DNA of 64,000 nucleotides from Porticoccaceae bacterium (GCA_018069525.1 JAGPUQ010000011.1:173292-237291), one strand, 5' to 3'; counted from the first letter of the stretch, positions 1 to 9,273 are shown. Numbers and translations: made by a program. The notes: generated by a model not told the origin, from the sequence alone.

Positions 1-916
1 CCAGTAGCTTGGATTTCACCCATTTGTGCATCGGCGAATTTGCGGTGCGCTCGTGCTGTACTAATGCCGCTGGTATCGTCGGGTCGTGCTCCAGGGATTT
101 CGGATAGGGCTTGCGCACAATTTCGTAGAATTCGCTTTCGTGTTTTAAGTCTTCCATGGTGGCGAGCATCAAGCAATCCGTAGAGTGCAGGGTTTCCAAT
201 GCTGTCATTAATTGATTGGTGATAAGACTTTTGCGACGCTTATGACCCATGCGGTTAATTAATTTATCAAAGCGACTCTCGACGCTGGGGTCAACCCGAC
301 CCGCAATCAGCAGATAGTATTGCACGAAGGGGTATTCCAGCATTTCTTCGAGATCGAAATCTTTATGTTCCAGGGGGTGGCCACTGCGCATCCATACCGC
401 TGGGGTAAAGTCACCCAGAGAGGTGACGATAACGCCTTTAGGCACCGGTTTTTCTACTTCAAGCACAAAATCAATCGTGCCTGACTCAAGATCACTGATA
501 TAACTTTCTTCGCTGTTGGACAGCGCGAGGGATAGCCCCGGGGCTTCTTCTTGAAATATTCTGATTAGCTCGGGTATCGCCTGCACCGCCATAAATTCTG
601 GAGCCACCACCCGTATTGCGCCGTGATAGGTGCCGGGCTCGAAATCCTGATGTATCAGTAAGCCGTCGATGCCTTCGAGCAGCTGTGGCAGTTGCCGCTT
701 AAGCTCCAGCGCTCGGGGCGTCGGCACTAAGCCTCGACCGCTGCGGGTAAACAGCTGGTCTTCAAATACGTTTCGCAGGCGCAGCAAGGTTTTACTCATT
801 GCCGGCTGAGAAACGTGCAGGCGTTTTGCCGAGCGCGTAACGTTAAGTTCTTCTAGAAGTACCTGTAAAGACACTAACAGGTTCAGGTCAACGCGGGAAA
901 GGGTTTCTAGGGACAT
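1..916 (-). CDS. LysR-family transcriptional regulator (3' end cut by window edge)
   Basis: The frame opens at ATG 914-916 and stays open to base 1, giving about 305 residues. The N-terminal 65 residues form a winged helix-turn-helix typical of LysR proteins (LNLLVSLQVLLEE, then SAKRLHVSQPAMSKTLLRLR, then GRGLVPTPRA). The rest looks like the periplasmic-binding-protein-like effector domain. LysR proteins usually have about 300 residues, so only the last few can be missing. Effector and target genes are unknown; LysR regulators often control a divergent neighbour and themselves, but the DNA upstream carries no clear divergent protein gene before yhfA. Confidence 0.88.
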   Translation of the reverse strand, partial: MSLETLSRVDLNLLVSLQVLLEELNVTRSAKRLHVSQPAMSKTLLRLRNVFEDQLFTRSGRGLVPTPRALELKRQLPQLLEGIDGLLIHQDFEPGTYHGAIRVVAPEFMAVQAIPELIRIFQEEAPGLSLALSNSEESYISDLESGTIDFVLEVEKPVPKGVIVTSLGDFTPAVWMRSGHPLEHKDFDLEEMLEYPFVQYYLLIAGRVDPSVESRFDKLINRMGHKRRKSLITNQLMTALETLHSTDCLMLATMEDLKHESEFYEIVRKPYPKSLEHDPTIPAALVQHERTANSPMHKWVKSKLL

Positions 917-1326
917 TGCTCAATGACCTCTGGGAATGGGTAAACTGATTATTATTGCTCTCGATTATACAGAGTATAGAAATATGTCGTGTAGGAATTT
1001 TTAGTATTGTGCCAGTTACAAAGCCCTCTCTGAGGAGCGGTATGCCTCATGGGAATGATGACAATAAAAATAATACATTTTTGTTTGTATGTCGTCTACC
1101 TTAATATGCCCGCACTTAATCGACATACGCGGTCCTAGGAGCCCGTCGATTATTCCCCTTCCTAACCCCTGTATTATTATTTTTTTGCGGGGAGCTCTGC
1201 TCCTCGCTTTTTTTTCGATTTTTTTTAGCGCCATCTGATCTCGCAGGCCCGGTAGACGCCAGTCGCATCTTAGGCTCTGTTCGCTTGCTACGCGGTAGCT
1301 GGTCCTTCCACTGTGCTTACCTTCAG
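917..1326. other. Gene-poor spacer, possible + strand small RNA
   Basis: About 410 bases lie between the LysR start and the yhfA stop. A short minus-strand open frame here (1016-1234) is Lys/Arg-rich, has no recognisable domain and runs through the terminator hairpin, so I do not call it. The + strand holds an A-rich stretch at 1063-1074 (AATAAAAATAAT, four A-R-N triplets), a C-rich stretch near 1155-1170 and an intrinsic terminator at 1187-1215. Together these would fit a small RNA ending at 1215, but I cannot place its promoter with confidence. Confidence 0.3.
1187..1215 (+). terminator. Rho-independent terminator without an upstream gene
   Basis: Nine-base-pair stem (arms 1187-1195 and 1199-1207, one G-U pair, three-base loop) followed at once by eight T on the + strand. 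No + strand protein gene lies upstream within the window, so it either ends a small RNA or is a relic. On the minus strand the stem is not followed by a T run. Confidence 0.7.
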
Positions 1327-1749
1327 TTATGCTACTTCGGTGACTTCATAGCTGTGGTTAATTTCTACACCAGCCGCACCCAGCATAATCGACGCCGAGC
1401 AATATTTTTCGGCAGACAGCTCCACGGCGCGCTTCACCTGGGATTCTTTCAAGTCAGTCCCCGTGACCACAAAATGAATATTGATACGGGTAAATACCGC
1501 AGGTACGGCGTCCGCCCTCTCGGCCTGCAATTCGGCGCGGCAATCGCTGACCTGCTGGCGGCCCTTGCGGAGCATACTCAGGACGTCAAAAGAGGCACAC
1601 CCGCCCATGCCGATCAGCAGCATTTCCATGGGGCGGATGCCCATATTGCGACCGCCGTGATCTTCCGGCCCATCCATAACAACACTGTGCCCACTGCCGG
1701 ACTCGCCAACAAACATGGCGTTATCCAGCCACTTTACGATTGCTTTCAT
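1327..1749 (-). CDS. yhfA: OsmC family protein, YhfA-like
   Basis: 140 residues, the usual size for the YhfA branch of OsmC/Ohr proteins, which are cytoplasmic dimers that reduce hydroperoxides with two cysteines. Visible features are the PMEMLLIGMGGCASFDVL segment with a first Cys near residue 51 and a second Cys in the SAEKYCSASIML segment near residue 116. In E. coli and Pseudomonas relatives this gene stands divergent to crp, exactly as here, which supports the assignment. The substrate of YhfA proteins is not established, so the function is inferred from the family only. Confidence 0.85.
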   Translation of the reverse strand: MKAIVKWLDNAMFVGESGSGHSVVMDGPEDHGGRNMGIRPMEMLLIGMGGCASFDVLSMLRKGRQQVSDCRAELQAERADAVPAVFTRINIHFVVTGTDLKESQVKRAVELSAEKYCSASIMLGAAGVEINHSYEVTEVA

Positions 1750-2099
1750 GTTTCTCTAACCTCAGTTATAAGTTGGTCTTTAAAGTTTTATCAACGATTG
1801 TTGTTCGTCACGTAAAACAGCTATAGCTACAAATTTCCGATGAGTGTTGCTTTTTTGCCGCTAAAGTGCGAAGTTGCTCCTTGGTAGTGGCCACTATTTA
1901 CGACTCCTCGTTTTTATTGTGGCAGGAAATCAAAGTTGTGATAAATGGCGTTTTCTCGATGTTTGGATAATGCCGGTTTAAGTCTGACGATACTGTTTTA
2001 AACCCGCGTCTTGAAGTAAAATTTTCAATGCAGCTGTGCCTTTTCTATACAGCTGCGCCAATACGACTAAAAAATATAACCTGAACAGTGGAGAAGAAC
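1750..2099. other. Divergent yhfA/crp promoter region
   Basis: 350 bases without a credible gene. Both divergent promoters must lie here. I could not pick out a convincing -35/-10 pair. The only clear structure is the inverted repeat near crp, listed separately. Confidence 0.5.
2030..2056 (+). promoter_or_regulatory. Perfect 8-bp inverted repeat upstream of crp
   Basis: GCAGCTGT (2030-2037) and ACAGCTGC (2049-2056) are perfect inverted arms around an 11-base loop, about 44 bases before the crp start. The same bases also read as an imperfect direct repeat (CAGCTGTGCC / CAGCTGCGCC). It may be an operator or a leader hairpin. No T run follows, so it is not an intrinsic terminator. Confidence 0.4.
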
Positions 2100-2732
2100 G
2101 TGGTACTCGAACCGATTACTCCCCATATCGCTAAATTTGAAGAATTCCTCAACCATTGCCACCGTCGCCGTTTCCCAGCAAAAAGCACTTTGATTTACGC
2201 TGGGGATGCCTGCGACAGCCTCTACTATATTATCAAAGGTTCGGTCACGGTGTTGATCGAAGACGATGATGGTCGCGAGATGATCGTTGCCTATCTTAAT
2301 CCCGGCGATTTTTTTGGCGAACTGGGTTTGTTTGGCCAGGAAGATCGCAGCGCCTGGATTCGAGCTAAAACCGAATGCGATGTCGGTGAAATCAGTTATG
2401 ACGCCTTTCACGAACTCAGTAAAGTACATCCCGAGTTTACTATCGCGGTGAGTACGCAAATGGCCAAGCGCCTGCGGGATACCACCCGAAAAGTCGGCGA
2501 TCTGGCGTTTCTGGATGTGACTGGTCGCGTGGCGCGAACCCTACTCGATTTGTGTGGCGAGCCCGATGCTATGACTCATCCCGACGGCATGCAAATCAAA
2601 ATTACCCGCCAGGAGATCGGCCGCATTGTTGGTTGTTCTCGCGAGATGGTGGGACGGGTATTAAAGAATCTCGAAGATCAGGAACTGATCTCGGTGAAAG
2701 GCAAAACCATGGTGGTGTTTAACACCCGCTAA
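2100..2732 (+). CDS. crp: cAMP receptor protein, Crp/Vfr type
   Basis: Global transcription regulator that binds cAMP and then DNA. Residues 10-120 form the cyclic-nucleotide domain with the phosphate-binding cassette (FFGELGLF, then RSAWIRAK). The C-terminal winged helix contains [20 protein letters not shown], nearly identical to Pseudomonas Vfr and E. coli Crp. I chose GTG 2100 over an in-frame GTG at 2088: GGAG at 2090-2093 is correctly spaced for 2100, and the resulting N-terminus ([13 protein letters not shown]...HCHRRR) aligns with Vfr without a gap, giving 210 residues. The gene converges on trpC with under 30 bases between the stops. Confidence 0.95.
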   Translation: MVLEPITPHIAKFEEFLNHCHRRRFPAKSTLIYAGDACDSLYYIIKGSVTVLIEDDDGREMIVAYLNPGDFFGELGLFGQEDRSAWIRAKTECDVGEISYDAFHELSKVHPEFTIAVSTQMAKRLRDTTRKVGDLAFLDVTGRVARTLLDLCGEPDAMTHPDGMQIKITRQEIGRIVGCSREMVGRVLKNLEDQELISVKGKTMVVFNTR

Positions 2733-2759
2733 CAACGCGCCCCGTTTAAGCGTAAGCCT

Positions 2760-3557
2760 TTAATTAAACATTTCCAGTAGGCGTCGGCCGGGATCCTCCG
2801 CCTTCATAAACGCTTCACCCACCAAAAAAGCATGAACGTTATGACCGCGCATGGCCATAACGTCGTCGGTGGTATGAATACCGCTTTCGGTGATCACCAA
2901 ACAGTCCTTGTCGATACGCGGTAGCAAGCTAAATGTAGCTTCAAGCGTAGTATGAAAGCTGTGCAAATCACGGTTATTGATGCCTATCATCGGATTACCT
3001 AGTAACTGTGCGCGCTCCAGTTCTGCAGCATTGTGTACTTCTATCAGTACATCGAGACCAATATCCACCGCCAACTGATGTAACTCCGTCAGCTGACTAT
3101 CGCTGAGTGCGGCCACAATCAACAGTATGCAATCGGCACCGAGGGCGCGGGCTTCGTAAATCTGGTAAGCGTCGACGGTAAAATCTTTGCGCAGCACCGG
3201 CAGTCGGGTGGCGTTGCGGGCCTGCACTAAATATCCGTCGGCGCCCTGAAAAAAATCCACGTCGGTTAATACCGATAAACAGGCCGCGCCGCCGCGCTCA
3301 TAACTTTGTGCAATGGCGACGGGATCAAAGTCTTCGCGAATGATACCTTTGCTGGGCGAAGCTTTTTTGATTTCAGCAATGACCGCCGCTTCGCCGCGGG
3401 CAATTTTACTTTGTAAGGCGGCATAAAAACCTCGCGCGGGAGGTTGATCCGCCGCTGCTGCTGCGACCTCGGCGAGCGGCGCGATTATTTTGCGTGCGGC
3501 GATTTCCTCAGCTTTGCGGGCGAGAATTTTCTTTAAAATCGTGGGTGTGTCAGACAT
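2760..3557 (-). CDS. trpC: Indole-3-glycerol phosphate synthase
   Basis: Fourth committed step of tryptophan synthesis: converts CdRP to indole-3-glycerol phosphate. It is a 265-residue single-domain (beta/alpha)8 enzyme, not fused to TrpF. Catalytic segments are visible: [16 protein letters not shown] (about residues 58-73), [31 protein letters not shown] and ITESGI. It is last in trpE-trpG-trpD-trpC on the minus strand. The 88-base gap to trpD contains a 19-bp tandem duplication. Confidence 0.97.
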   Translation of the reverse strand: MSDTPTILKKILARKAEEIAARKIIAPLAEVAAAAADQPPARGFYAALQSKIARGEAAVIAEIKKASPSKGIIREDFDPVAIAQSYERGGAACLSVLTDVDFFQGADGYLVQARNATRLPVLRKDFTVDAYQIYEARALGADCILLIVAALSDSQLTELHQLAVDIGLDVLIEVHNAAELERAQLLGNPMIGINNRDLHSFHTTLEATFSLLPRIDKDCLVITESGIHTTDDVMAMRGHNVHAFLVGEAFMKAEDPGRRLLEMFN

Positions 3558-3578
3558 TATTTTCTATGGAGCTCTATT

Positions 3579-3616
3579 GGCGCGTGTTTAAATGGTTGGC
3601 GTGTGTTTAAAAGAGG
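3579..3616. repeat. 19-bp tandem duplication between trpD and trpC
   Basis: Units 3579-3597 and 3598-3616 both begin GGCG(C/T)GTGTTTAAA and match at most positions. This is one of many short tandem duplications in the window's spacers. Confidence 0.8.
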
Positions 3617-3642
3617 CTTGAGTGGTTTTTCGTCGAAACTGC

Positions 3643-3668
3643 TGATCAAGACGCTTGATCAAGACATT
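3643..3668. repeat. 13-bp tandem duplication over the trpD stop
   Basis: TGATCAAGACGCT (3643-3655) is followed by TGATCAAGACATT (3656-3668). The two copies span the trpD stop codon (3646-3648) and encode its last residues, LDQAS. Confidence 0.8.
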
Positions 3669-4686
3669 CTGTAAATGCGGCTAATTCGTTTATGCGTTCC
3701 AATACCAGGCCGCTGGCGATAGCATCCTGCGCCAGAGCTATACCCTCGGCGACGGAGTCCGCGATTCCGGCAGCGTAGACCGTTGCTCCGGCATTAAGTG
3801 CAATTAAGTCGGCGGCTTTGCCAGCGTGTTCGCCACGCTGTTTGCCGAGCGCATCGCGTACCAGGTTCAGCGAGTCGGCGACCCCGCTTACGGACAAGCC
3901 ATCGAGGGTTTGTTGCTTGATGCCGAAGTCTTCCGGCGCAATACGATACTCACGAATAGTGCCAGCGTTGAGCTCGGTTACCGAGGTGGCAGCGGCAATG
4001 CTGATTTCGTCGAGACCGTCATCGCTGTGTACCACCAGAACCCGCTCGCTGCCAAGCCGAGCCAATACTTCGGCCACGGGTCGGCAGAGCTCCCGGGCAT
4101 AAACGCCAATCAGCTGGCGTTTGATACCGGCGGGATTGGTCATGGGCCCGAGTAAATTAAAAATAGTGCGAATGCCCAGCGCTTTGCGCGGCCCCACCGC
4201 ATGCTTCATTGCACTGTGGTGAGCGGGGGCGAACATAAAACCGAGACCAACTTCCTCGACGCAGCGAACAATGTCTTTCGGTTTTAAATCGAGTCGCACG
4301 CCGGCGGCCTCAAGCAGGTCGGCGCTGCCGCTTTTGCTACTCATCGAGCGGTTGCCGTGTTTCACCACTTTGCCACCGCACACGGCCACTACAAAAGCAC
4401 TGGCGGTTGAAACATTAAATAAACTCGCTCCATCACCGCCGGTGCCGACAATATCGACGAGGTGTTCGCCGTCTATGTCAACGGGAGTGGCTAACTCGCG
4501 CATCACTTCCACCGCCCCGGTAATTTCGTCGAGGCTTTCTCCCTTCATGCGCAAGGCGACGAGGAAGCCAGCAATTTGTTCCGGGCTCGCACCGCCAGTC
4601 ATGATTTGTCGCATCACCGCCACCATGTCTTCGCGACTTAGGTTTTGGTGTTCGACTACGGTGGCCAGAGCCTGTTGAATATCCAT
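3646..4686 (-). CDS. trpD: Anthranilate phosphoribosyltransferase
   Basis: Transfers phosphoribose from PRPP to anthranilate, step two of tryptophan synthesis. 346 residues, full length for the family. Markers are the PRPP-binding loop [18 protein letters not shown] (about residues 77-94), [21 protein letters not shown], and the anthranilate-contact segment [21 protein letters not shown]. It starts about 20 bases after trpG and is probably co-transcribed with it. The stop codon lies inside a 13-bp tandem duplication. Confidence 0.97.
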   Translation of the reverse strand: MDIQQALATVVEHQNLSREDMVAVMRQIMTGGASPEQIAGFLVALRMKGESLDEITGAVEVMRELATPVDIDGEHLVDIVGTGGDGASLFNVSTASAFVVAVCGGKVVKHGNRSMSSKSGSADLLEAAGVRLDLKPKDIVRCVEEVGLGFMFAPAHHSAMKHAVGPRKALGIRTIFNLLGPMTNPAGIKRQLIGVYARELCRPVAEVLARLGSERVLVVHSDDGLDEISIAAATSVTELNAGTIREYRIAPEDFGIKQQTLDGLSVSGVADSLNLVRDALGKQRGEHAGKAADLIALNAGATVYAAGIADSVAEGIALAQDAIASGLVLERINELAAFTECLDQAS

Positions 4687-4706
4687 TGGCTAGTCTTCAG
4701 CGTTAA

Positions 4707-5303
4707 TTAAGTTGATTTGAGAAAGTTGTCCAGCAGGTCGTGACCGTGCTGAGTCAAAATCGATTCCGGGTGAAACTGCACTCCCTCCACTCCCTTACCT
4801 TCAACAGTAAAGTCGCGGTGGCGCACGCCCATAATTTCGTCCATGTCACCGCTGTCGGTTTGCGTCCACGCGGTGATTTCAAGGCATTCGGGCAAACTTG
4901 CTTTATCGATCACCAGCGAGTGATAGCGCGTGGCTTCAAAGGGTTGGCTCAAGCCGCGAAACACGCCATCGCCATTATGAAAAATCAATGAGGTCTTGCC
5001 GTGCATCACCTGGTTTGCACGCACTATCTTGCCGCCGAAAGCCTGGCCGATACTTTGATGGCCCAGGCAAATCCCGAGTAATGGAATTTTGCCAGCAAAG
5101 GCGGCGACTGTTTCCAGCGAGATGCCCGCCTCATTGGGCGTGCAGGGGCCGGGGGAAATAACAATTTTTCCCGGTGCCAGCTTTTCAATGTCGGCAATAG
5201 TAATTTGGTCATTGCGCACCACTTTAACCTCGGCCTTGAGTTCGCCCAGGTACTGCACAATGTTGTAGGTGAAGGAGTCGTAGTTGTCGATCATTAAAAT
5301 CAC
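4707..5303 (-). CDS. trpG: Anthranilate synthase component II (glutamine amidotransferase)
   Basis: Supplies ammonia from glutamine to TrpE. 198-residue class I amidotransferase with the nucleophile elbow [15 protein letters not shown] (Cys79) and the C-terminal HPESIL that carries the catalytic His and Glu. The start is GTG 5301-5303 and overlaps the trpE stop (GTGA), which implies translational coupling and a 1:1 complex. The N-terminus [14 protein letters not shown] matches Pseudomonas TrpG. Confidence 0.97.
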   Translation of the reverse strand: MILMIDNYDSFTYNIVQYLGELKAEVKVVRNDQITIADIEKLAPGKIVISPGPCTPNEAGISLETVAAFAGKIPLLGICLGHQSIGQAFGGKIVRANQVMHGKTSLIFHNGDGVFRGLSQPFEATRYHSLVIDKASLPECLEITAWTQTDSGDMDEIMGVRHRDFTVEGKGVEGVQFHPESILTQHGHDLLDNFLKST

Positions 5304-6901
5304 GATGGCTTCTCCTTCGAGCTGGATGTCGGGTTTTGTTTTGTGCTCGCCACGTCTTTACCTAAATTGCCAGACACATCGTTATCTAAATCATCAGACA
5401 CGTCGTTATTTAACACCATCGCCGCCGCTTTAAAAATTGCGCGGGCTTTGTTCATAGTTTCTTTCCACTCCAGTGCCGGTACCGAGTCGGCGACAATACC
5501 GCCGCCCGCCTGCACGTACAGTGTGCCGTCTTTAATCACGGCGGTGCGAATCGCAATGGCGGTATCCATATTACCGTTCCAGCCCAGGTAACCCACCGCG
5601 CCGCCATAAATCCCGCGCTTGACCGTTTCCAGCTCGTCGATAATTTCCATGGCGCGAATTTTGGGTGCGCCACTGAGTGTGCCCGCAGGCAAGGTGGCGC
5701 GCAGCACGTCCATGGCGGACAGGTTCTCCTGAACCTGTCCGGTGACGTTGGAGGTAATGTGCATCACATGAGAGAAGCGCTCCACCACCATTTGCTCGGT
5801 GACCTTAACGCTGCCGGTTTTGGAAATTTTGCCGACATCGTTGCGACCCAGATCAATCAACATTAAATGCTCGGCGATTTCTTTCGGGTCGGCGAGCATC
5901 TCTTGTTCCATCGCGAGGTCTTCTGCTTCGTTGTGGCCCCGGCGGCGAGTGCCCGCAATGGGCCGCACGGTGACTTCGCCGTGTTCCAGGCGCGCCAGAA
6001 TTTCCGGTGAAGAACCGGCAATTTGGAATTCACCCAAATCAAGAAAATATAAATAGGGCGAGGGATTGAGATTGCGCAGCGCGCGATACAAATTAATCGG
6101 TTCGCCGGGGAAGGGCAGGCTCAGACGTTGCGAGGGTACTGCCTGCATCACATCGCCCGCGCGGGTGTATTCCTTAATGGTTTCCACCGCAGCTTCGTAA
6201 CCCGCTTGCCCCATGCTGGAGACAAAGGCGTCTTCGTTCATACCCTTACTTTGCAAAGTTGAACCCTGCAAGTTTATGGGAGGCAATTGGGGTGCGGGCT
6301 TATGCAAATCCGCTTCGATTTGGTCGAGGCGCAGTTGGGCTTGCTCCCACGGTTTATCGCTGGCGGGGTCGGCGTGTACAACCAGTATCAGTTTGCCCGA
6401 CAGATTGTCGAACACCACCACTTCGTCGGATACCATCAGCAGGATATCCGGTGTGCCGAGTTCGTCGGGCGGGCAGGACTTTGCCAGGCGCGGTTCTACA
6501 TAGCGCACCGTGTCGTAGCCGAAATAACCGACTAAACCACCGGTAAAGCGAGGCATTTCTGGTAGATCAGGCACCTTAAAGGTGGCCTGGAATTGTTCTA
6601 TTTCGGTGAGGGGGTCGTTGGTGATGCGCTGCTCAAGCACTTCGCCGTTGCATTCCATGATCCATTGATCACCGGATATTTTGAGCACCTTGCGGGCGGG
6701 CAAGCCGATCAAGGAATAACGGCCCCACTTCTCGCCGCCCTGTACGGATTCCAGTAAATAGGAATACCGCCCGCGAGCGAGTTTAAGGTAGCAAGACAGA
6801 GGGGTTTCGAGATCGGCGAGCACTTCGCGCATTACCGGGATTCGGTTATAGCCCTGCTGGGCTAGCTCGGAAAACTGTTCTGGCGTCTGTTCTTCCGTCA
6901 T
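5300..6901 (-). CDS. trpE: Anthranilate synthase component I
   Basis: Converts chorismate to anthranilate with TrpG. I use ATG 6899-6901 (533 residues): it has a GAG-containing ribosome site about ten bases upstream and gives [22 protein letters not shown], which lines up with Pseudomonas TrpE. In-frame upstream starts at 6919 and 6946 lack a ribosome site. The tryptophan feedback motif [15 protein letters not shown] lies near residues 45-60, and the chorismate-binding half contains [10 protein letters not shown] and [17 protein letters not shown]. The last ~30 residues (5351-5421) are a tail of three 24-bp repeats absent from typical TrpE. Confidence 0.96.
   Translation of the reverse strand: MTEEQTPEQFSELAQQGYNRIPVMREVLADLETPLSCYLKLARGRYSYLLESVQGGEKWGRYSLIGLPARKVLKISGDQWIMECNGEVLEQRITNDPLTEIEQFQATFKVPDLPEMPRFTGGLVGYFGYDTVRYVEPRLAKSCPPDELGTPDILLMVSDEVVVFDNLSGKLILVVHADPASDKPWEQAQLRLDQIEADLHKPAPQLPPINLQGSTLQSKGMNEDAFVSSMGQAGYEAAVETIKEYTRAGDVMQAVPSQRLSLPFPGEPINLYRALRNLNPSPYLYFLDLGEFQIAGSSPEILARLEHGEVTVRPIAGTRRRGHNEAEDLAMEQEMLADPKEIAEHLMLIDLGRNDVGKISKTGSVKVTEQMVVERFSHVMHITSNVTGQVQENLSAMDVLRATLPAGTLSGAPKIRAMEIIDELETVKRGIYGGAVGYLGWNGNMDTAIAIRTAVIKDGTLYVQAGGGIVADSVPALEWKETMNKARAIFKAAAMVLNNDVSDDLDNDVSGNLGKDVASTKQNPTSSSKEKPS
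5351..5422. repeat. Three 24-bp tandem units in the trpE 3' end
   Basis: Units at 5351-5374, 5375-5398 and 5399-5422 share a CAC(G/A)TC(G/T)TTA core and encode a repeated (N/K)DV(S/A) motif. Unit length is a multiple of three, so the TrpE frame survives. Confidence 0.8.
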
Positions 6902-6930
6902 GGGGGTGTTCTCTTTCATGTGATGGTGAG

Positions 6931-6945
6931 CAGGCAAAACCTGCA
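6931..6945 (-). promoter_or_regulatory. Hairpin between trp leader peptide and trpE
   Basis: On the minus strand GCAGG, TTTTG, CCTGC form a perfect 5-bp stem that extends outward imperfectly through GGTG/CACC. A second small stem, GGGC/GCCC, sits on the leader-peptide stop. These could be the alternative structures of an attenuator, but I see no clean T run, so the termination step is not proven by the sequence. Confidence 0.4.
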
Positions 6946-6958
6946 CCGCGTGTGGGGC

Positions 6959-7021
6959 TTAGCCCAGACGCCAGCGCCAACAATGCAAGAGAGAATACAG
7001 TTGAACCAGATCAGTGAACAT
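6959..7021 (-). CDS. trpL: Putative trp leader peptide (TrpL)
   Basis: A 20-codon frame from ATG 7019-7021 to TAA 6959-6961 encodes MFTDLVQLYSLLHCWRWRLG. Two Trp codons separated by one Arg codon lie just before the stop, as expected for a ribosome-stalling tryptophan sensor, and trpE begins about 60 bases downstream. The trpE genes of Pseudomonas species are known to be controlled by attenuation, so the position fits. No good ribosome site precedes the ATG, which lowers confidence. Confidence 0.7.
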   Translation of the reverse strand: MFTDLVQLYSLLHCWRWRLG

Positions 7022-7095
7022 GTGAGTTATCAATAAGTACCGTGAAACGAGGCGGCCATTTTAAAACATTTGCCGCGCTGCGACCAGCGGCGCTG

Positions 7096-7767
7096 TTACC
7101 GTAGATTTTCCAGTGCTGTGCGCATCTGGTCGATCACCTCGGCGTAGTCATCGTTGCGGAAAATAGCGGAGCCAGCGACAAAGGTATCTGCGCCAGCGGC
7201 GGCGACCTCGGCAATGTTGGCAACCCCAATACCGCCGTCCACTTCCAGGCGTATATCGTAGCCGCTGTCATCGATTAGCTGACGCGCCTGTTCGATCTTG
7301 TTGAAGGTTTCTGGAATAAACGACTGCCCGCCAAACCCGGGGTTGACCGACATCAGCAACAAGATATCGAGCCGATCCATCACGTGGCGAATCACCTCAA
7401 GCCCGGTCGCCGGGTTTAACACCAGGCCCGTTTTACAGCCCAAATCCTGCGCCAGTTGCAGCGAGCGATCCACATGCTTGCTGGCCTCCGGGTGAAAAGT
7501 AATCCACGAGGCCCCGGCATCGGCAAACTGCTTGATCAGATCGTCCACCGGCTCCACCATCAAATGCACATCAATGGGTGCCGTAATACCGTAATCGCGC
7601 AGCGCCTGGCACACCATCGGCCCGATGGTGAGATTGGGCACATAGTGATTGTCCATCACATCAAAGTGCACCACATCGGCACCGGCGCTGAGCACCTCGT
7701 CCACCTCCTCCCCAAGACGGGCAAAGTCAGCGGCCAAAATGGAAGGGGCAATCAAATAATCGGACAT
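7096..7767 (-). CDS. rpe: Ribulose-phosphate 3-epimerase
   Basis: Interconverts ribulose-5-phosphate and xylulose-5-phosphate in the pentose phosphate and Calvin pathways. 223 residues forming a (beta/alpha)8 barrel. Metal and catalytic residues are visible in [39 protein letters not shown] and LEVDGGIG. It lies upstream of trpL-trpE on the same strand. In Pseudomonas a gph phosphatase gene usually separates rpe from trpE; it is absent here. Confidence 0.97.
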   Translation of the reverse strand: MSDYLIAPSILAADFARLGEEVDEVLSAGADVVHFDVMDNHYVPNLTIGPMVCQALRDYGITAPIDVHLMVEPVDDLIKQFADAGASWITFHPEASKHVDRSLQLAQDLGCKTGLVLNPATGLEVIRHVMDRLDILLLMSVNPGFGGQSFIPETFNKIEQARQLIDDSGYDIRLEVDGGIGVANIAEVAAAGADTFVAGSAIFRNDDYAEVIDQMRTALENLR

Positions 7768-8367
7768 ACGAGGTATCCAGAAAAGGGTTGCGAATACAAT
7801 TGCGAACTATGCCGCAGAACCCGCCGTGTCGCAATATGTGTCTGCTGGCAAAGGCGCCAAAGTAGCACAGAATTCCCCGGCTAGACGAGGGCCAGCTAAC
7901 CAGGATCAGCAGTCATCGTTGCGCAAATATTTTTATGCTTCTAAGCTATTGAAATTGAAAGGCTTGCAAAAAATGTTCGCGAGACGGAGAATGAAAACCA
8001 TTGCGCCAGCGTTGCACTATCACCGAAAACCTTAATTAAAATAATAGGGGTAAGGTATTGAGATCAATACAAATACAAGCTTTTTCGTTGACTTTGATTC
8101 CCGAGATAACGAGCCATGTGATAGTGCGACGGCGTTTTCTGAATACTACTGTTAGACGTACTAGTACTGGGGCAGATTGCGTTAATTGGATTGTATCGAA
8201 ACAAACTTAATGTTCTTCTGCAGAGCATGACGCTGACGGCGGCAACAAAATCAATAAAAGCCTAGGCAGGCTGTTAATTCTGCGTTATGGAGGGAGATTG
8301 GATTTAACTAAATGTGAGTTCTGACTAATTCAGAATTATTAACGATAAAAAAAGCGAGGGTATGTTT
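7768..8367. other. 600-bp spacer with a palindrome
   Basis: No convincing gene. Short frames within it (for example 7826-8035) show no domain and no ribosome site. Base composition becomes more AT-rich from about 7920 on, continuing into the lipoprotein gene. The one clear element is the palindrome at 8055-8070. Confidence 0.5.
8055..8070. promoter_or_regulatory. Perfect palindrome, possible operator
   Basis: GTATTGA-GA-TCAATAC: seven-base arms that are exact inverted repeats with a two-base centre, about 300 bases upstream of the lipoprotein gene. The size and symmetry suit a dimeric repressor site, but no partner regulator is identified. Confidence 0.35.
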
Positions 8368-9096
8368 ATGAAGTATGTCTTTTTAGCCATGTTATTAACG
8401 CTATTATCAGGATGTGGAACGAGTCCAATTGTCTCTATCACTAAGATGGGTGCGGAGGAAATAAATTTTCCAAACTCAGGGCAGTTGGTTACAAAAAATA
8501 TTGGGGAGGTCATAGTAAAAAAAGGGAGTCTGGAGTTACGTGAAGCACTCAATATTACTGATCAGACACAGTTCAACAAAAAAGACGGTGATTCTTCAGT
8601 TTGGACTTGTGCGTTAACCGTAGAGCCTCAGATCATCTATCTGCGTGGAACTTACCAAACAAGAGAAATACAGGCTGATTGTTATGGGTCTGTAAATACA
8701 CGACGCACACTGGCAGATGGTAGTACTAACTTTAATTGTCCGGGAGCTCCCTTAATAACGGGTGATATATGTAGAGAATCAAGCGGGAATATTTTCTTGG
8801 CGTTTTTAAGTCAGCGAGCTGAGTTAAAGCAGGACTTCGATAATCTTCAGTTTGTTGAGAAAGTCTCAGGTAATGAAGATAACTTTTTACAGGAAATAGT
8901 ATATAACGGCCGCAGCGGAGACAGAATAAAGTTTGTATATAAAGAGTATTCTGGGGGTGGTAATAAGCCCGATTATTTTCAAGAATTTGAGAGTGATATC
9001 TCTACGAATTCGCGCGTAATTTTTAAAAATATGAAGCTTCAGGTATTGGAAGCAACCGGCAGCGCCATTACATTCAAACTAGAGGAAAACTTCTGA
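8368..9096 (+). CDS. Hypothetical lipoprotein
   Basis: 242 residues from ATG 8368, chosen because GAGGG at 8356-8360 is well spaced for it; the ATG at 8362 is too close to that site. The N-terminus is a lipoprotein signal with lipobox LLSGC (Cys about residue 17), so the mature protein should be membrane anchored. I recognise no domain. Codon use is AT-rich (about 40% GC by eye against well over 50% for its neighbours), and it stands alone with long spacers on both sides. Both points suggest recent acquisition. Confidence 0.75.
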   Translation: MKYVFLAMLLTLLSGCGTSPIVSITKMGAEEINFPNSGQLVTKNIGEVIVKKGSLELREALNITDQTQFNKKDGDSSVWTCALTVEPQIIYLRGTYQTREIQADCYGSVNTRRTLADGSTNFNCPGAPLITGDICRESSGNIFLAFLSQRAELKQDFDNLQFVEKVSGNEDNFLQEIVYNGRSGDRIKFVYKEYSGGGNKPDYFQEFESDISTNSRVIFKNMKLQVLEATGSAITFKLEENF

Positions 9097-9273
9097 AATT
9101 GTTGAAGCCATTTTGTGGTGTAAATAATGCTTTTTTGCTGAAGGCGAGCTTGCTGTACCATAACAAGCAAGGACAACGGATAAGCCGCTGCTTCGGGTGT
9201 TACGGTTTTCGATACGATTACGCTGCTGTGTGAGGTCTTTCATGCCGCCAGTTCCGCCAAAAAAATAATGTAT

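Noticed and set aside
1016..1234. 72-residue Lys/Arg-rich frame on the minus strand
   Set aside because: No recognisable domain, no ribosome site, runs through a terminator hairpin and T runs, composition driven by poly-A/T tracts.
1285..1815. 176-residue + strand frame opposite yhfA
   Set aside because: Antisense shadow of a clearly recognised OsmC-family gene; no domain.
7826..8035. 69-residue + strand frame upstream of the lipoprotein gene
   Set aside because: No ribosome site, no similarity I recognise, ends in basic low-complexity residues.
9130..9235. Open + strand stretch after the lipoprotein (reads ...ASLLYHNKQGQRISRC...)
   Set aside because: Considered as a gene remnant but no family could be recognised and it has no start codon.
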